DNA of 64,000 nt from Escarpia spicata. Taxonomy: Eukaryota > Annelida > Polychaeta > Sabellida > Siboglinidae. The stretch's first letter is position 1. Every line of letters starts with the position of its first letter. Positions 35,035 through 46,600 of this stretch are shown here, in pieces. Under the pieces are notes generated by a model. That model ran no database searches. It was not told the origin of the DNA and saw only the letters and a program-made list of their open reading frames with translations. The position numbers and the translations under genes were made by a program. Where the stretch lies: assembly GCA_963995525.1 (NCBI GenBank), contig OZ023214.1, positions 19,240,167 through 19,304,166 of the forward strand, in the 5' to 3' direction.

Positions 35035-35515
35035 ATGGAAATTCCATTAGGAAAGTGAACAGCTTTGTATACTTGGGGCGGAACAGTGTCTGAGGACGGA
35101 TGGATTGGTAATGAGGATGTCCACAGTTTGGAGGAAGGTGGAAGGCATTGTGTGCGGCTGTAAGTTGAGAAAATAAACAGCTGAAGGGAAATGTGTCAGA
35201 TGCCTGTTTGATGTCAACTTATTGTGTTAGAATCACTTGTATTGTTGGAGACAGGACAGGATAAGCTACAGGTAGCGGAGAACAGCAGGTTCCGAAGTAT
35301 ATATGTATAATGACACGAGAAGATTTAAAAGAAGATGGGCGTTTAATATAAGAGATTGTAATGAAAACAACACATGAAAATAATTCAGGGCAGATTGAGA
35401 TTGGCAAGACACAATATTATACACAGGATGAGTGAGAAACGATTGACGAAGAGAGCGTGGAAAGGAGAATTGGTTGGTCGAATGAGAAGAAGACGACCGA
35501 CAGTATGGTTAAAAT
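35035..35515 (+). pseudogene. decayed RTE-like reverse transcriptase C-terminal fragment
   Basis: Piecewise translation gives VNSFVYLG near the start and later blocks resembling the RRMD and R-W-G-H region of RTE-type elements (for example KRRWAFNI-like and RRRRPTVW). Many stops and shifts. A similar fragment lies at 38,930-39,400. Confidence 0.55.
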
Positions 35516-35519
35516 AAAA

Positions 35520-35840
35520 GTAAAAAAAGGTAAGTTCTTATATAGCGCAGTATCCAGTTCTTAGTGCTTTACACTTTACTCCCTGGCAGACCTGTTCAAT
35601 CGAACACCATCTCGACTTCTCTGGGAAGCAACTGGCTGCAATTAATGCGCGAAGACTATTCGTACACAAATGTCCACCACTGTCTATAGCCAAGTACTCA
35701 TTCATACAGCTGAGTGAAGTGGGGCAACGTATAGTGAACGAACTTGCCCAAGGTTCGACACCGCCGCACAGGATTCGAACCCGGGTTCTCTCGGTTGAGA
35801 GTCCGAAACTCTAGCTACTACGCCACTGCACCACGGCGAT
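35520..35840 (-). mobile_element. tRNA-derived SINE, copy b
   Basis: The best-preserved head: on the minus strand GTGGCGTAGTAGCTAGAG-like A box (TGGCGTAGTAGCTAGAG) and perfect B box GGGTTCGAATCC, which are internal RNA polymerase III promoter elements. The body has TTCGATTGAACAGGTCTG and the tail has ACTGGATACTGCGCTATATA. About 320 bp. Confidence 0.9.
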
Positions 35841-36595
35841 ACACACTTAAAGCTGTGTATGGACAACAGTAATGAACAGCTAAAAGTGGGAGACCATTCC
35901 AGGAGATATGAACAGTTGTTTGCATTAGACAACGCACTACTAATACATCGAATATGCTGATTTGAACACGTTAGAAGTAAATCAGATTATAAATAATAAC
36001 TGAGTCAACCAATCACACACAGGCCTACCCGCCATATGGTACCTACCCCACCTCAGGACACTACACGAATTCTGTCTCATTTCACGCCAATTTCATCATT
36101 CTCATCAATGATTGATCCATCAACAGGGAGAGTGAACCGGAAAAAGAATGCTACGGCGGAAATTTAATTTACATTTTTACAATACTCATTAATTTTGTAT
36201 CCTAATCCTAGCAGTTAAAAATATGTGTGGCGGATGTTATTGATTTTTTTTCTGTAGGTTTCACATTCACAATCTCGAACCGACGTTGTAGGCTTCGGTT
36301 GGCCACTTATAGAACTGTTTCCATTTGTCGTGCAATATGTTTATAAACAGTAACTAAGAACAGTTAGAACTTAGAATCACGAAACTGGGCGCAGGGAATA
36401 ACATACGAATGGGCCAAATCTACGGATTGTATAAATGGTAGCAACGTGTAAAAAGGGACGACAAACTGTGGGGCAGACACTTATATAACAAAAGTAATGC
36501 AGCATGTAGAATATAGCGAAGATTAATGCAGGTACTGAATTGGCCGGGATCTCACAGCATCGACATCGGAACCGGTATGGGAGTGGGGGGTCAGC
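35841..36595. other. spacer, nothing recognised
   Basis: No supported feature. Confidence 0.4.
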
Positions 36596-37485
36596 CCCTC
36601 TCAAACATTTAAGTGGTGGACTGGAGGTAGGATTAGCCTACCAATATTTGGGGAAAGTTGGTGAATTTTGCGGGGCAATTTGATGTTTATGGTCAGCCTG
36701 GTGTGCAAACTGATGCCTGTGGAGAGCCTGAAGGTGGTTTGGCGAGCCTCAAGGGGTGCAAATTGGGGTTTTTGGATAACCTCAAGGTAGGTGTTTTGGC
36801 GAGTCTCGGAGGGGGTGCACATTTTGGTTTTTCGAGACCTCAGCCCCCTATATTCACCACGTTACGACGTGAGTGCATATATCTCTTTGGGAAGATGATC
36901 GGTAGCATCGGCCCATGACAAAGAATACCTCTTTTTTCCTCATTTTTAGACCTAACGGAACACGTGTTCCCCTAGGATTCTTGCTGCACGTTGGCCAAAT
37001 AGGACCATCACCTATGAAGAGCTACGCCGCAAAACAAACACCCCCCATCGCTGGAAATACAGATTATAAAGAGACGGCGATGGTCTGAGCAGCACGTGGC
37101 GAATGTCAATTGGCGCACTGTCCAAGACAATCCTCCACCGAACAACTTACTTATAACAAACGTAGCCGCCGGAACCGGGGAAAACGTTGTGGTTGCTAAG
37201 TCCCCAATATTTTGATGGGGGCTGGATATAGGATTAGCCTCCCCAATATTTAGGGACGGGTGTACATTTTGGGGTGGACATGTTTTGGTAGGGGAGCTGG
37301 AAATACGGTTAGCCTCCCAATGTTTAGGGAAGGGGTAAATTATTGGCTGCAAAGATTTTTGGGAAAGCCTCAAGGTGGGTTTTTGGCGAGTTTCGGGGGA
37401 GTGCAAATCGAGGTTTTTGGAAAGCCTCAATGTGGTTTTTGGCAAGCTTCATGGGGTGCAAATCGAGGTTTTAAAGAGCTTAAAC
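36596..37485. repeat. degenerate repeat block
   Basis: Two phrases alternate. One is like GGATTAGCCTACCAATATTT (three diverged copies near 36,625, 37,212 and 37,302). The other is like CCTCAAGGTGGGTTTTTGGC with GGGGTGCAAATCGAGGTTTT (several copies near 36,740-36,830 and 37,370-37,470). No coding frame. It may be an old tandem array or a composite non-autonomous element. Confidence 0.7.
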
Positions 37486-37504
37486 CATTTTGAACATCGC
37501 CGCG

Positions 37505-37640
37505 AAAATATCCAACATTATTATCCATCCAACCCCACCCCACCCCCGACTTCCGAAGTCATGACGCGACAGTAAAGTGGTACTGAAGCCCCTGCTCAGC
37601 CCACCCAATATTAATTTCGTTCCGGCGCCTATAACTAAAC
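37505..37640 (-). pseudogene. decayed relative of the exon-like frame at 17,188
   Basis: On the minus strand ATATTGGGTGGGCTGAGCAG, GGGCTTCAGTACCACTTTAC and CATGACTTCGGAAG parallel the sequence that encodes HIGWTEPELQHYF and DPDFG at 17,188-17,362. Stops break the frame. Confidence 0.6.
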
Positions 37641-38915
37641 AAAATTCTTCAAAGGAAGCCATATTTTTCGAAGTTATTGAAAGACGGACCGAATAGATCA
37701 GCAAGGATTACAAATACGTCTCCACAAAGCGGTCAACGACCACCTGTAGCGGGTTTCGACAAGTCCACAGCCAGTGTCTCACCGTCGACTTGTATTCAGT
37801 CAGAGTGTGTACAAGCGTTGTTTGTATAGCGCGTAACCAAATTCGTTCCATCTTTCTAAAGCTTGTTGTATTCCAACAAGTACTAGGCGAAAACTCTTTC
37901 ACGCCCACTACCAGATTAACAACAAGAACTCGGCGAAAACTCTTTCACGTCTACTATCAGATTAACATAATCGGTAGCACGGATAGAGAACACGTCGACT
38001 TTGATGTCGTCTATCGATCAATGCTGAAAGGTCAGGCGTGGTTTCGAAGGTAAACAACGCTGCGTTGTTTGAGGACCGTTGTTGCCGCGCGGAAGTATGA
38101 CAGCTAATCAATAAATCGAGGGTATAGCTTCGTTGCGGGCACGCCTGGGCAGGACCTTCCAGCATTGATTAAAACTACACGCACGGTCTGTTCTCAACGA
38201 GCACACAGGACGATTCGCTGGCGGATGTGTGAAATGTTGTGTCCCTAAAATAGCTGTAAACGAACGTTTTATGCGTTTGGAGAAGAAAAAAAACGCCCGT
38301 CCAAGCAAGTGTTTGCACGAGTGATATAATTATCACAGAACTGGTTTTGTGTGAAAGCAGCAACTATACAGCATTGTCGATGTTTACTTGTTGCCTAGAC
38401 AACAGCGACGCCATTTGTAAACACGCTACATGTATGGCGTTCTCGGAAAATTTAACTAGGCTGACCAAAGTTAAATGTCACGTGTACTGCACGAGGCACG
38501 TAGAAGGCCTATACCAACAAATCTGTCATTATGTTTCCTCTGAATGTGGATACAATACGCGATAATCTGATAAGTACTTTGCATATCCATTGTGTTGTGA
38601 TCACGTTTTGAAACATGTTTATGGTTTGAGGATCTTGAATGGAAATCCACAATCAATTGCGGCTTTGAAAAATCGATCGAACATTCGTTATTACCAGAGT
38701 ATTTTCGTGAGTTTATATAATCATATGCTGGGGGGGTCGTAGAGTTCCGCTGGAAACTTGAGCGGAGCAGGTGGGGAAGACGAGGATCAGTTCGATCGAT
38801 ATTTTAGAGGGTGCAGTTATTTTGGGAGTTTTCTGTGAACACCAGGGCAACTGGAGATTATAAACCACACCACCCAAACAAACCATTATGGGCCTGCAAA
38901 CCAACATGACTGCAG
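37641..38915. other. spacer, no supported gene
   Basis: No feature supported. Short motif TTTCGCCGAGTTCTTG-type repeats near 37,885-37,945 (CGAAAACTCTTTCACG twice) may be a local duplication of about 50 bases. Confidence 0.4.
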
Positions 38916-39415
38916 AAATAAAATCTTTCAGATATGTAAACAAGTGACCAGCTTTGTGTACTTTGGCGGAAGGGTGTGTGCGGGTGAAGGAAGTATCGAA
39001 ACAGTACAGAGGAGGGTGCAAACAGGAGCGGCAGCACTGAGATGGGTTGAAGACATTGCGGGACAATAAACCGAAGAAAAAGCTAAACGGAAAGTGTTGG
39101 AAGCCTGCAACCAGCTTGTGTGTATGGACTGGGAAGAGTGACACACAGACACGAGGAGAAGGATGGGCAGCAGGAACAGACTGGGTCCGAATACTACGGA
39201 AAGTAACCTGAGAAGATAGACGGTAGATGAAATAATTTAAAATAGACCGAGATGGACAGGGCACATGGAAAGAGTCAGCGAGGGCATGCCGACACAAAGC
39301 ATGGCAAACAGAAGAGGGTGGTATAAGATGGAAACCAAAGATGAGATGGAATGGCAGCGTGAATCGGGACGCTGGGAGGTCAGGTGCGAATGGCCCAAAA
39401 TGGAAGATCAATTAC
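38916..39415 (+). pseudogene. decayed RTE-like reverse transcriptase C-terminal fragment
   Basis: Plus-strand pieces read VTSFVYFGGRV, ETVQRRVQTGAAALRWVE, KRKVLEACNQLVC and PRWTGHMERVSEGMPTQS. This is the order expected for the C-terminal part of RTE-type reverse transcriptases (F-YLG, RI-AG, K-KV-----R, RW-GH--R). Stops interrupt it. A 232-codon frame on the opposite strand is a shadow. Confidence 0.7.
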
Positions 39416-40203
39416 ATCACAGTTTGCCTATGTCAGAAACAAGATTATTTGCGTGACCTCCGTTAAGTTCTGCCGTTGTTAAAAGTGTTAATTGTTGATA
39501 TTTGAATGACGTATTACTGCATGGCATTTCCTAGATCAAACATTCTTGCATAAAATTGTAATTTTTTTATTTTTGCCTATGTTCTTGTCATAAAAAAACT
39601 TGGGGGGGACAGAATTTCAATGAAATATACGACGAAATGTCTGAACGCTCCACGTATTCGGCATTCAATTTTTGATGGCGTGACGGAGTTTTTGCTAGGC
39701 AATAGATTACGTGATTGATATGTCATTTCTATGGTACTGTTGTTCAGCTTTTCAAGTGGGCACATTTCACAAGATGATGGCGCCACCTGGCGAATGTGAA
39801 AATAACTATACAAAGGAAGCATAATGTTGAAACGTAATTAATTTTGCCACTTTCATTTTAACAAAACAACAATTCCAAGTCTCACTTAAATATGGTATTT
39901 ATTGAAATTTCCTTTTCACATCTCTTGATTAATGACATCTCTGGTATAATTCCCTATTTAACAATCTACATACTGTGCCATAATATAAATACACTATGCC
40001 TCTGGCACTCCAATAACATACAGAAAGCATTTCTCCAAACAATGACCCTGATTGACTGTATTCCATACAGTATGAAATATATGCCCCAATATCACTGACA
40101 GGGGATCACAAATATCTAAACGCACTGAAGTAATACAACTTAAAAGATTACCATGCCGTTACTGATTTGTAAACAAATAAGTTATTTATACACAACTAAC
40201 TTT
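39416..40203. other. AT-rich spacer left of the truncated CR1 copy
   Basis: No gene. At about 39,670-39,730 the minus strand resembles a phrase next to both duplication units (CACGTGAC, then TTGCCTAGCAAAAACTCCGT, at about 18,475-18,510), a dispersed repeat of unknown kind. Confidence 0.45.
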
Positions 40204-42793
40204 GGGAGGTGGAGTTATTTTATATATTAAAGAATCTATTCAGGCTTATGAAATAAAATTAGAAAGAGAAGCAGATTGCGAAGAAGCTGTTTGGTGTAAC
40301 ATAGTTACAGGAAACTCAACGTTGACGGTTGGGTTGGTTTATCGAAGTCCAAACATAAGCATAGAAGAGAATGAAAAAATACAAAACGCTATAAGGGAAG
40401 TAAGCAAACGGGACTGTATTATTATGGGGGATTTTAACCATGGGCATATACAATGGAAATCTCTACAGAGTATGGGGAGAGAGGACCACAAGTTTTTAGT
40501 TTTAGTTCAAGATACATTCCTTTCTCAACATGTGCTAGAACCAACCAGGGGTGAGAATGTGTTAGACATAGTTTTGTCCTCACAGAATGAATTAGTTGAC
40601 AATGTCAAGATATGTGAGCCACTGGGGAGTAGCGATCACAACCAGATACATTTTACCATCAAAGTAAAATCAGAAAGGAATAGCAAAAAGCAGTATAGGA
40701 GAAATTTCCACAAAGGAAGGTATAAGGACATGAGGAAATATTTAGCAAAGATAGACTGGAATAAGACACTGAAAAATAAGACGGCAACAGAATGCTGGAA
40801 TATATTAAAGAGTGAAATTAAGTGCATAATCGATAAATTTGTACCCTTCAAAAACCAAGGAAAACGGTCCAAAAAGAAACACTTATCGAAAGAAGCCATT
40901 AGAAAAATTAAGTATAAACAAATGATGTGGAAGTCATATAGATGTACTGGAAATGATGAAGACTACAACAATTATAAAGAAGCACTTAACCAAGCTACAG
41001 CTGAAATTAGAAATTCAAAGAGAAGCTATGAACAACAATTAGCTAGTAATATAAAACATGACAGCAAGAGTTTTTATGCGTATGTTCGAAGCAAACAGAA
41101 AGTTCAAGATAAGGTCGGTCCTCTAGAAGATAGTGCTGGAAATATGATATCAGAGGGATTCATAATGGCAGAAGACCTGAATGAGTACTTTAGTTCAGTG
41201 TTTACCAGGGAAGATATTAGTTCACTGCCAATACCAAAGGCTAAGTTCAAGGGGGCAGATTCAGACTATTTAGGACAATTAATTGTAACCCCGGAAATGG
41301 TAGCTAAGAAAATAAGGGCTATGAAGGAAAATAAATCACCTGGAGTGGATGGTATTCCACCCAAACTACTATTGGAAATTGTAGAACAAATTAGCATACC
41401 ACTTGCAACAGTTTTCAACTTGTCATTAGAAGAGGGAGTGGTTCCTTTAGAATGGAAAGAAGCAAACATTATACCGTTATTCAAAAAAGGTTCGAGAAAC
41501 AAGTCAGAGAACTATAGACCAGTGAGTTTAACATCAGTGATTTGTAAATTATTAGAAAGACTAATTAAAGATCACATGGTGGATTTTCTTGCTAAACAAA
41601 ACTTGATAAACCCATCTCAACATGGTTTTTTTAAAGCGAGGTCATGCTTAACAAATATGTTATGTTTTTTGGAAGACATCACTAAGTGGGTAGATGAGGG
41701 AACACCAGTAGATATCGTCTATTTAGATTTTCAAAAAGCTTTTGACAAAGTACCACATCAAAGATTACTGCTTAAACTAAAGGCCCATGGCATAGGAAAT
41801 GGTATAATAAACTGGATAGAACAATGGCTGATTGACAGAAGACAACGTGTAGTAGTTGATGGGGAGGCTTCAAACTGGAAATCGGTATTGAGTGGGGTAC
41901 CACAGGGATCAGTATTAGGTCCTATATTATTCTTAATATACATCAACGATTTGGATGATGAAATAACAAGCAAGGTGTTGAAATTTGCGGATGATACAAA
42001 AGTGTTTAGAAGGATTAAAAGTGATGGAGATAGACAGCATTTACAAGATGATCTTGACAGGTTGATGAAATGGTCTGAAAAATGGCAAATGATGTTCAAT
42101 TTTGGGAAATGTAAATGCCTCCACATAGGACATGGGAACGAAGAGGTAGAATATACAATGGGGGGTACTGTACTAAGTACTACTGTAAAAGAAAAGGACT
42201 TAGGGTTAACCGTTAGTGCTGATATGAAGATTTCAGAGCAGTGCGGAATTGCAGCTTCAAAGGGAAATCAAATCCTTGGATTAATTAGGCGAAACATAAC
42301 GTATAAGGAAAAAGAGCTAATAATACCGCTGTACAAAACAATAGTTAGGCCTCATTTAGAATATTGTATTCAAGCGTGGAGGCCATATCGCAGGAAGGAC
42401 ATAGATATGCTAGAAAGAGTGCAGAGGAGAGCAACTAAAATGATACAAAATCTGAGGGATCTTAGTTATGAAATACGCCTAAAAAAATGCGGTTTAACAA
42501 CACTAGAGACCAGGAGATTGAGAGGAGATCAGATAGAAGTGTTTAAAATATTGAAGGGTTATGAAAATATTGATAGAAATATGTTTTTCTCAGTTAAGAA
42601 AGATAGAAGGACTAGAGGACATGATCTTGCATTAGCAAAGGAGCAGAGTAGATTGGATATAAGAAAGTTTTCATTTTCACAAAGAACTGTAAATGAATGG
42701 AACAGATTACCTGCTGATTGTGTGGGTGCTAGTAGCGTGAATATGTTTAAAAATAAAATCGACACATACCTCAGACGGGCGGGATACACATAG
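40204..42793 (+). CDS. 5'-truncated CR1-type ORF2 (endonuclease/reverse transcriptase)
   Basis: An open frame of about 863 codons starts inside the endonuclease at the point matching 22,246 of the other copy, so the first catalytic block and ORF1 are missing and there is no proper start codon. It contains IIMGDFNHGH and GSSDHN (endonuclease), [23 protein letters not shown], the catalytic KFADDTKV, and C-terminal LERVQRRATKM, ending in YLRRAGYT. No internal stop or shift, which suggests a young insertion. It differs from the first copy at scattered residues. Without a start and the N-terminal endonuclease it should be inactive. Confidence 0.93.
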
Positions 42794-42895
42794 ATAAAAA
42801 GGTCGGACTCTCGAAAAGCCAAGGGCTTCCTTGTCCACCTGCTACCTAGAGTTAATTCTCTGGGTGGCAATCTTGTTAAATCTTGTTAAACTTAA
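42794..42895 (+). mobile_element. CR1 3' tail of the truncated copy
   Basis: GGACTCTCGAAAAGCC, a stem of CTACCTAGAG with CTCTGGGTGG, and a final AATCTTGTTA repeat. Same layout as at 24,838. Confidence 0.85.
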
Positions 42896-43596
42896 GGCAC
42901 AACAAACTTATAATACCCAGTATGACATCGTTCAAATAATTTTGGAGTGACACATTTCAAGGCAGTCTTTAATTAAAATGCTGTCTGATATGTATGCAGT
43001 GTTAGTTTCAAAAGTCAACTATTTACGTGAAAATATACATGTTCATAATTTGTTCTAACAACATTAACAATGGACATTCTGTTGACCAGTTTACACATTT
43101 CGTAGAGCACAACAGAAATTTGAAGATGTTACATTCTAATTCACATACACGTGTGTAAACATATTAAAATGATAACAAATACTGGCACTGCAAAAATACT
43201 GATCCATTAAGTTATCTAAAATAACATTCAAGTAATAAAAATGATAACTTTGGAGGTTGATGACCGACCAGAAACCGACCAGTTTCTTTCTACTGAGCAA
43301 CAACTGAACCTTTTCAACAAATTAAACACTGATAATGTCTAATATACCTTGGTATTGAGAAAACAGGATTATACAGCAACATTTGGAAACTGATTTTAAA
43401 TGCACAATTCCAATGGCACTTCTGTGTAAACAGACACAGACCCACAATGATATGCTTCTATGTCTTCTTATAAAATACATGAAACTGAGCAACTGGCAAC
43501 CTTATGTGCAGGTACAGTGCATATCTGTCTTGTTATGTACAGTTTCTGTCATCTTGCACGGGCGGGTTCAGTACTGGGCAGTCCGCTGGGTTGTCT
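42896..43596. other. AT-rich spacer downstream of the ADCK5-like gene
   Basis: The 3' untranslated region of the minus-strand ADCK5-like gene should lie here. No other feature supported. Confidence 0.4.
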
Positions 43597-43612
43597 TCAA
43601 ATCTTCTCCATC
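43597..43612 (-). CDS. ADCK5: ADCK5-like terminal exon 14
   Basis: After acceptor GTTTTCTAG, 16 bases complete AAG and add MEKI and TGA. It fits the phase, but so short a match could be chance; a longer terminal exon elsewhere is possible. Confidence 0.4.
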
Positions 43613-46600
43613 CTAGAAAACACAAGAGCATTACATTATTACAATGAGAGCATTACATTATTACAATGACATATCATTACGATACTACACCATCAGTGTA
43701 CTGTGTTACTTCAACATTAGAGCATTATGTTTTACAACATTAGAGAATTACTTTACTACAACATCAGAGTATTACATGAAAAGCATCAAAGCATTATGTT
43801 AACATACAAACGGAGCATGACATTATACATTACTACAACATCAAAACATTACATATATAACATCAGAGCTTCAGTATTCTGTCAAACGGACCAAATTTGC
43901 GACAGCATTTTAATATGCATCTTTAATATGGAAAGATCATACCAGTAAATGAAAAGAAACTTTTTTGTGCAACGACACATACATGTAATTCTTGATACAT
44001 ATTTATTTATATATTTTAGTACTGTTAGTAGTACTGAAAACAAAATAGATGGGCGGCCAAGGCGATGAATTGTGACTTTCGTGGGCATTTTTTTAACAAA
44101 CAGCCAACCATTTTAGATGTTCTCCATATACGTCACTGATTATGGGTTATTGGACTTTCTGATTTTTTTTTTTTTGGTCAGCAAACAGGTTTTATGTCAA
44201 ATTTGACATAAATTTGATAAAAACCGTATTGTGGCTCTATAAAACGTAAAAATAATGTTAAACATTTTCCAAACACTTTAATATTTCTCTACATAGGCCA
44301 CATATTACAGAATCAGACTTTATGTCGATCAGATTTGATATTTTTGACCAGATATGGGTCATTTGTGTTCAGTAAAGTGCACATTTTGACCAAAATGTTA
44401 TTAAGCAACAAAATATGTGAACAAAATCTAAAGTGGTTGGAAAGTTGTAACCCACTGATTCCATTCTGAAAAATACTGGTTAACATAGTTGCTTAACTAC
44501 ATTTTGGGCAAATTTTGAATTTTCTGGACACAAATTATCCATATCTGGCCAAAAAACACAAATCTGACCGACAAAAACTCTGATTCTGTAATGTGTGGCC
44601 TATGTGGAAAATGTGTAACATTGTTATTATGTCTTATAGAGCCACGATATGGTTTTCATCAAATTACTTTCAAATTTTACGTAAAAACACGTTTTCTGTC
44701 ATAAAAATCAAAAATCAGAAAGTCCAACAACCCATACCATAATCAGTAACGTATATAGAGAACATCTAAAATGGTTGGCAGCTTGTAACAAAAAATGCCC
44801 ACAAAATTTGTTCTGAGCACTTTTCTAGTCCTTGGCCGTCCGTCTAAAATAATTAATTGCATAACCCAGCATCATAGTTTAAGACTTAGAAAAACAAAAC
44901 TGACAATTATATGAGTTATATAATCCATGCACATCCTATTTCTGTGCTAATACTTAAATAAAAATCATTGTCAGTCTAACCAAAGAATTTATTAGGTTAA
45001 ACCATCACCATGCAAAACTAGCCCTGGCTGATCCCCTACGCGAAGTGCGGAAGTTAGCCGAGTCAAACTAGTAATTGACTTCGCCAGTCGAGACTGCATC
45101 ACCTGTGAGAACAACGCAAATACCCGCCCCAATTTGAAGACGGATAAACGACTTCTGGGAATCCCATTATAAAATGACCCGTTCGCCCATTAGCACGAAC
45201 AGCTGAACGGTATTGTGTATTCGAATAATTGCTTCTATTTCCTAAACATTGCATGTAACATGAGCCACGGTTGGTTGAAATTAGTTTTATTATGACCACC
45301 TGACCTGAGTAGATCTACTGATCTAGTGAGCGATGGATTTGATAGGCTGAGCTTAAATTAAGAGTTTCGCGAAGCGATCAGCCAGGGGGGGTACTGCTGG
45401 CTGGCACTGACGTAATCAGCAGCAGCGACCCTTGGCACGCGAGGATGGGTTAAACTGAACTGAACAGGTGGGAATAATTCAATAGGAAACAGTATGATCG
45501 TTTATTTTCGAGAAAATTGCACCATGTCCAACACACTCCCTCGGACATGAAAGCGTGACTGTGGAAGGGGGAAGAGGGGGGTGGGAGAACACACCTTTGT
45601 TCCTGCTCCTCTATCACACGGTGCAACTCTGAGAGGTTCGGGATGCGTCCGAGCAAATGGAGAATCTTCACGTACAGCATGCCAAACCAGATCAACCAAC
45701 TCTCAGATCTGTCACAGACGATCACGTGTTTACAAAGTGCAGCAGCAACATTTGTTGTAGTATGACATGAGAAGTTTAATTTACTTTCATATTTATATTA
45801 CTATTATTAATGTTTTATTATTATTTATTTTTCCAGGTAAAACAATAGCATTATCGATAAATGTATAACTTCCATTAAACTGCCTTAATTGTAAATATTA
45901 AACATGTATGTGTACATATGGACAATTTGTGTGTATGTCTGTGTGTGTGCATGTGTGTTAGTTATTATATTAACTAATTTAACAATCAATCAAATATATA
46001 TTGATATCACGGATTATTATTATTAGCGTACCAAATAAATGCCCAATATACAGCCTCATTTTGCATTTATTGTGCTAATAATACAAGAAAGGCTAGTACT
46101 GAAGAACATCACATTAAATACAAGTTATTACATGTTAATTTCATGTATGAAATAAAGGAATTTTGATTATTTGTTTACTACTTTTTTTATAGCAACTCTA
46201 CAGTAAGCATTTATATATATATTATTCTGTAGTATTCAATTAAAACTTTAATGCTTTGTTATTCGACATACTAAAGGTACAACATACCACAACACAAATC
46301 TACAGGTCCCTCTGAATATCCAAATTCCTCGGATAAATACCTGTAATGTATCTGGTGCACGAAACCCTAAATACACACCCATTTGTCATGCACCTTATGG
46401 GGTTAACCCACCCTTCATACTTACTTGAGTTTATAGTCAAACACAAGTCTCTCCCAGAATGACGCGAGCCGGCCCTGCAGTGTCAGCTTCACTTCTATGC
46501 CGATACTTGCCCCAGAGATGGCGCTGTCAGAAGAAATCATCGTCAAATCCCATCAGTCTGACAAGCTTCTGTATTTTTCTGCATCCGTTTTATTATTAAA

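Noticed and set aside
38713..39411. 232-codon minus-strand frame
   Set aside because: It is antisense to a recognisable RTE-like reverse transcriptase remnant and has no features of its own.
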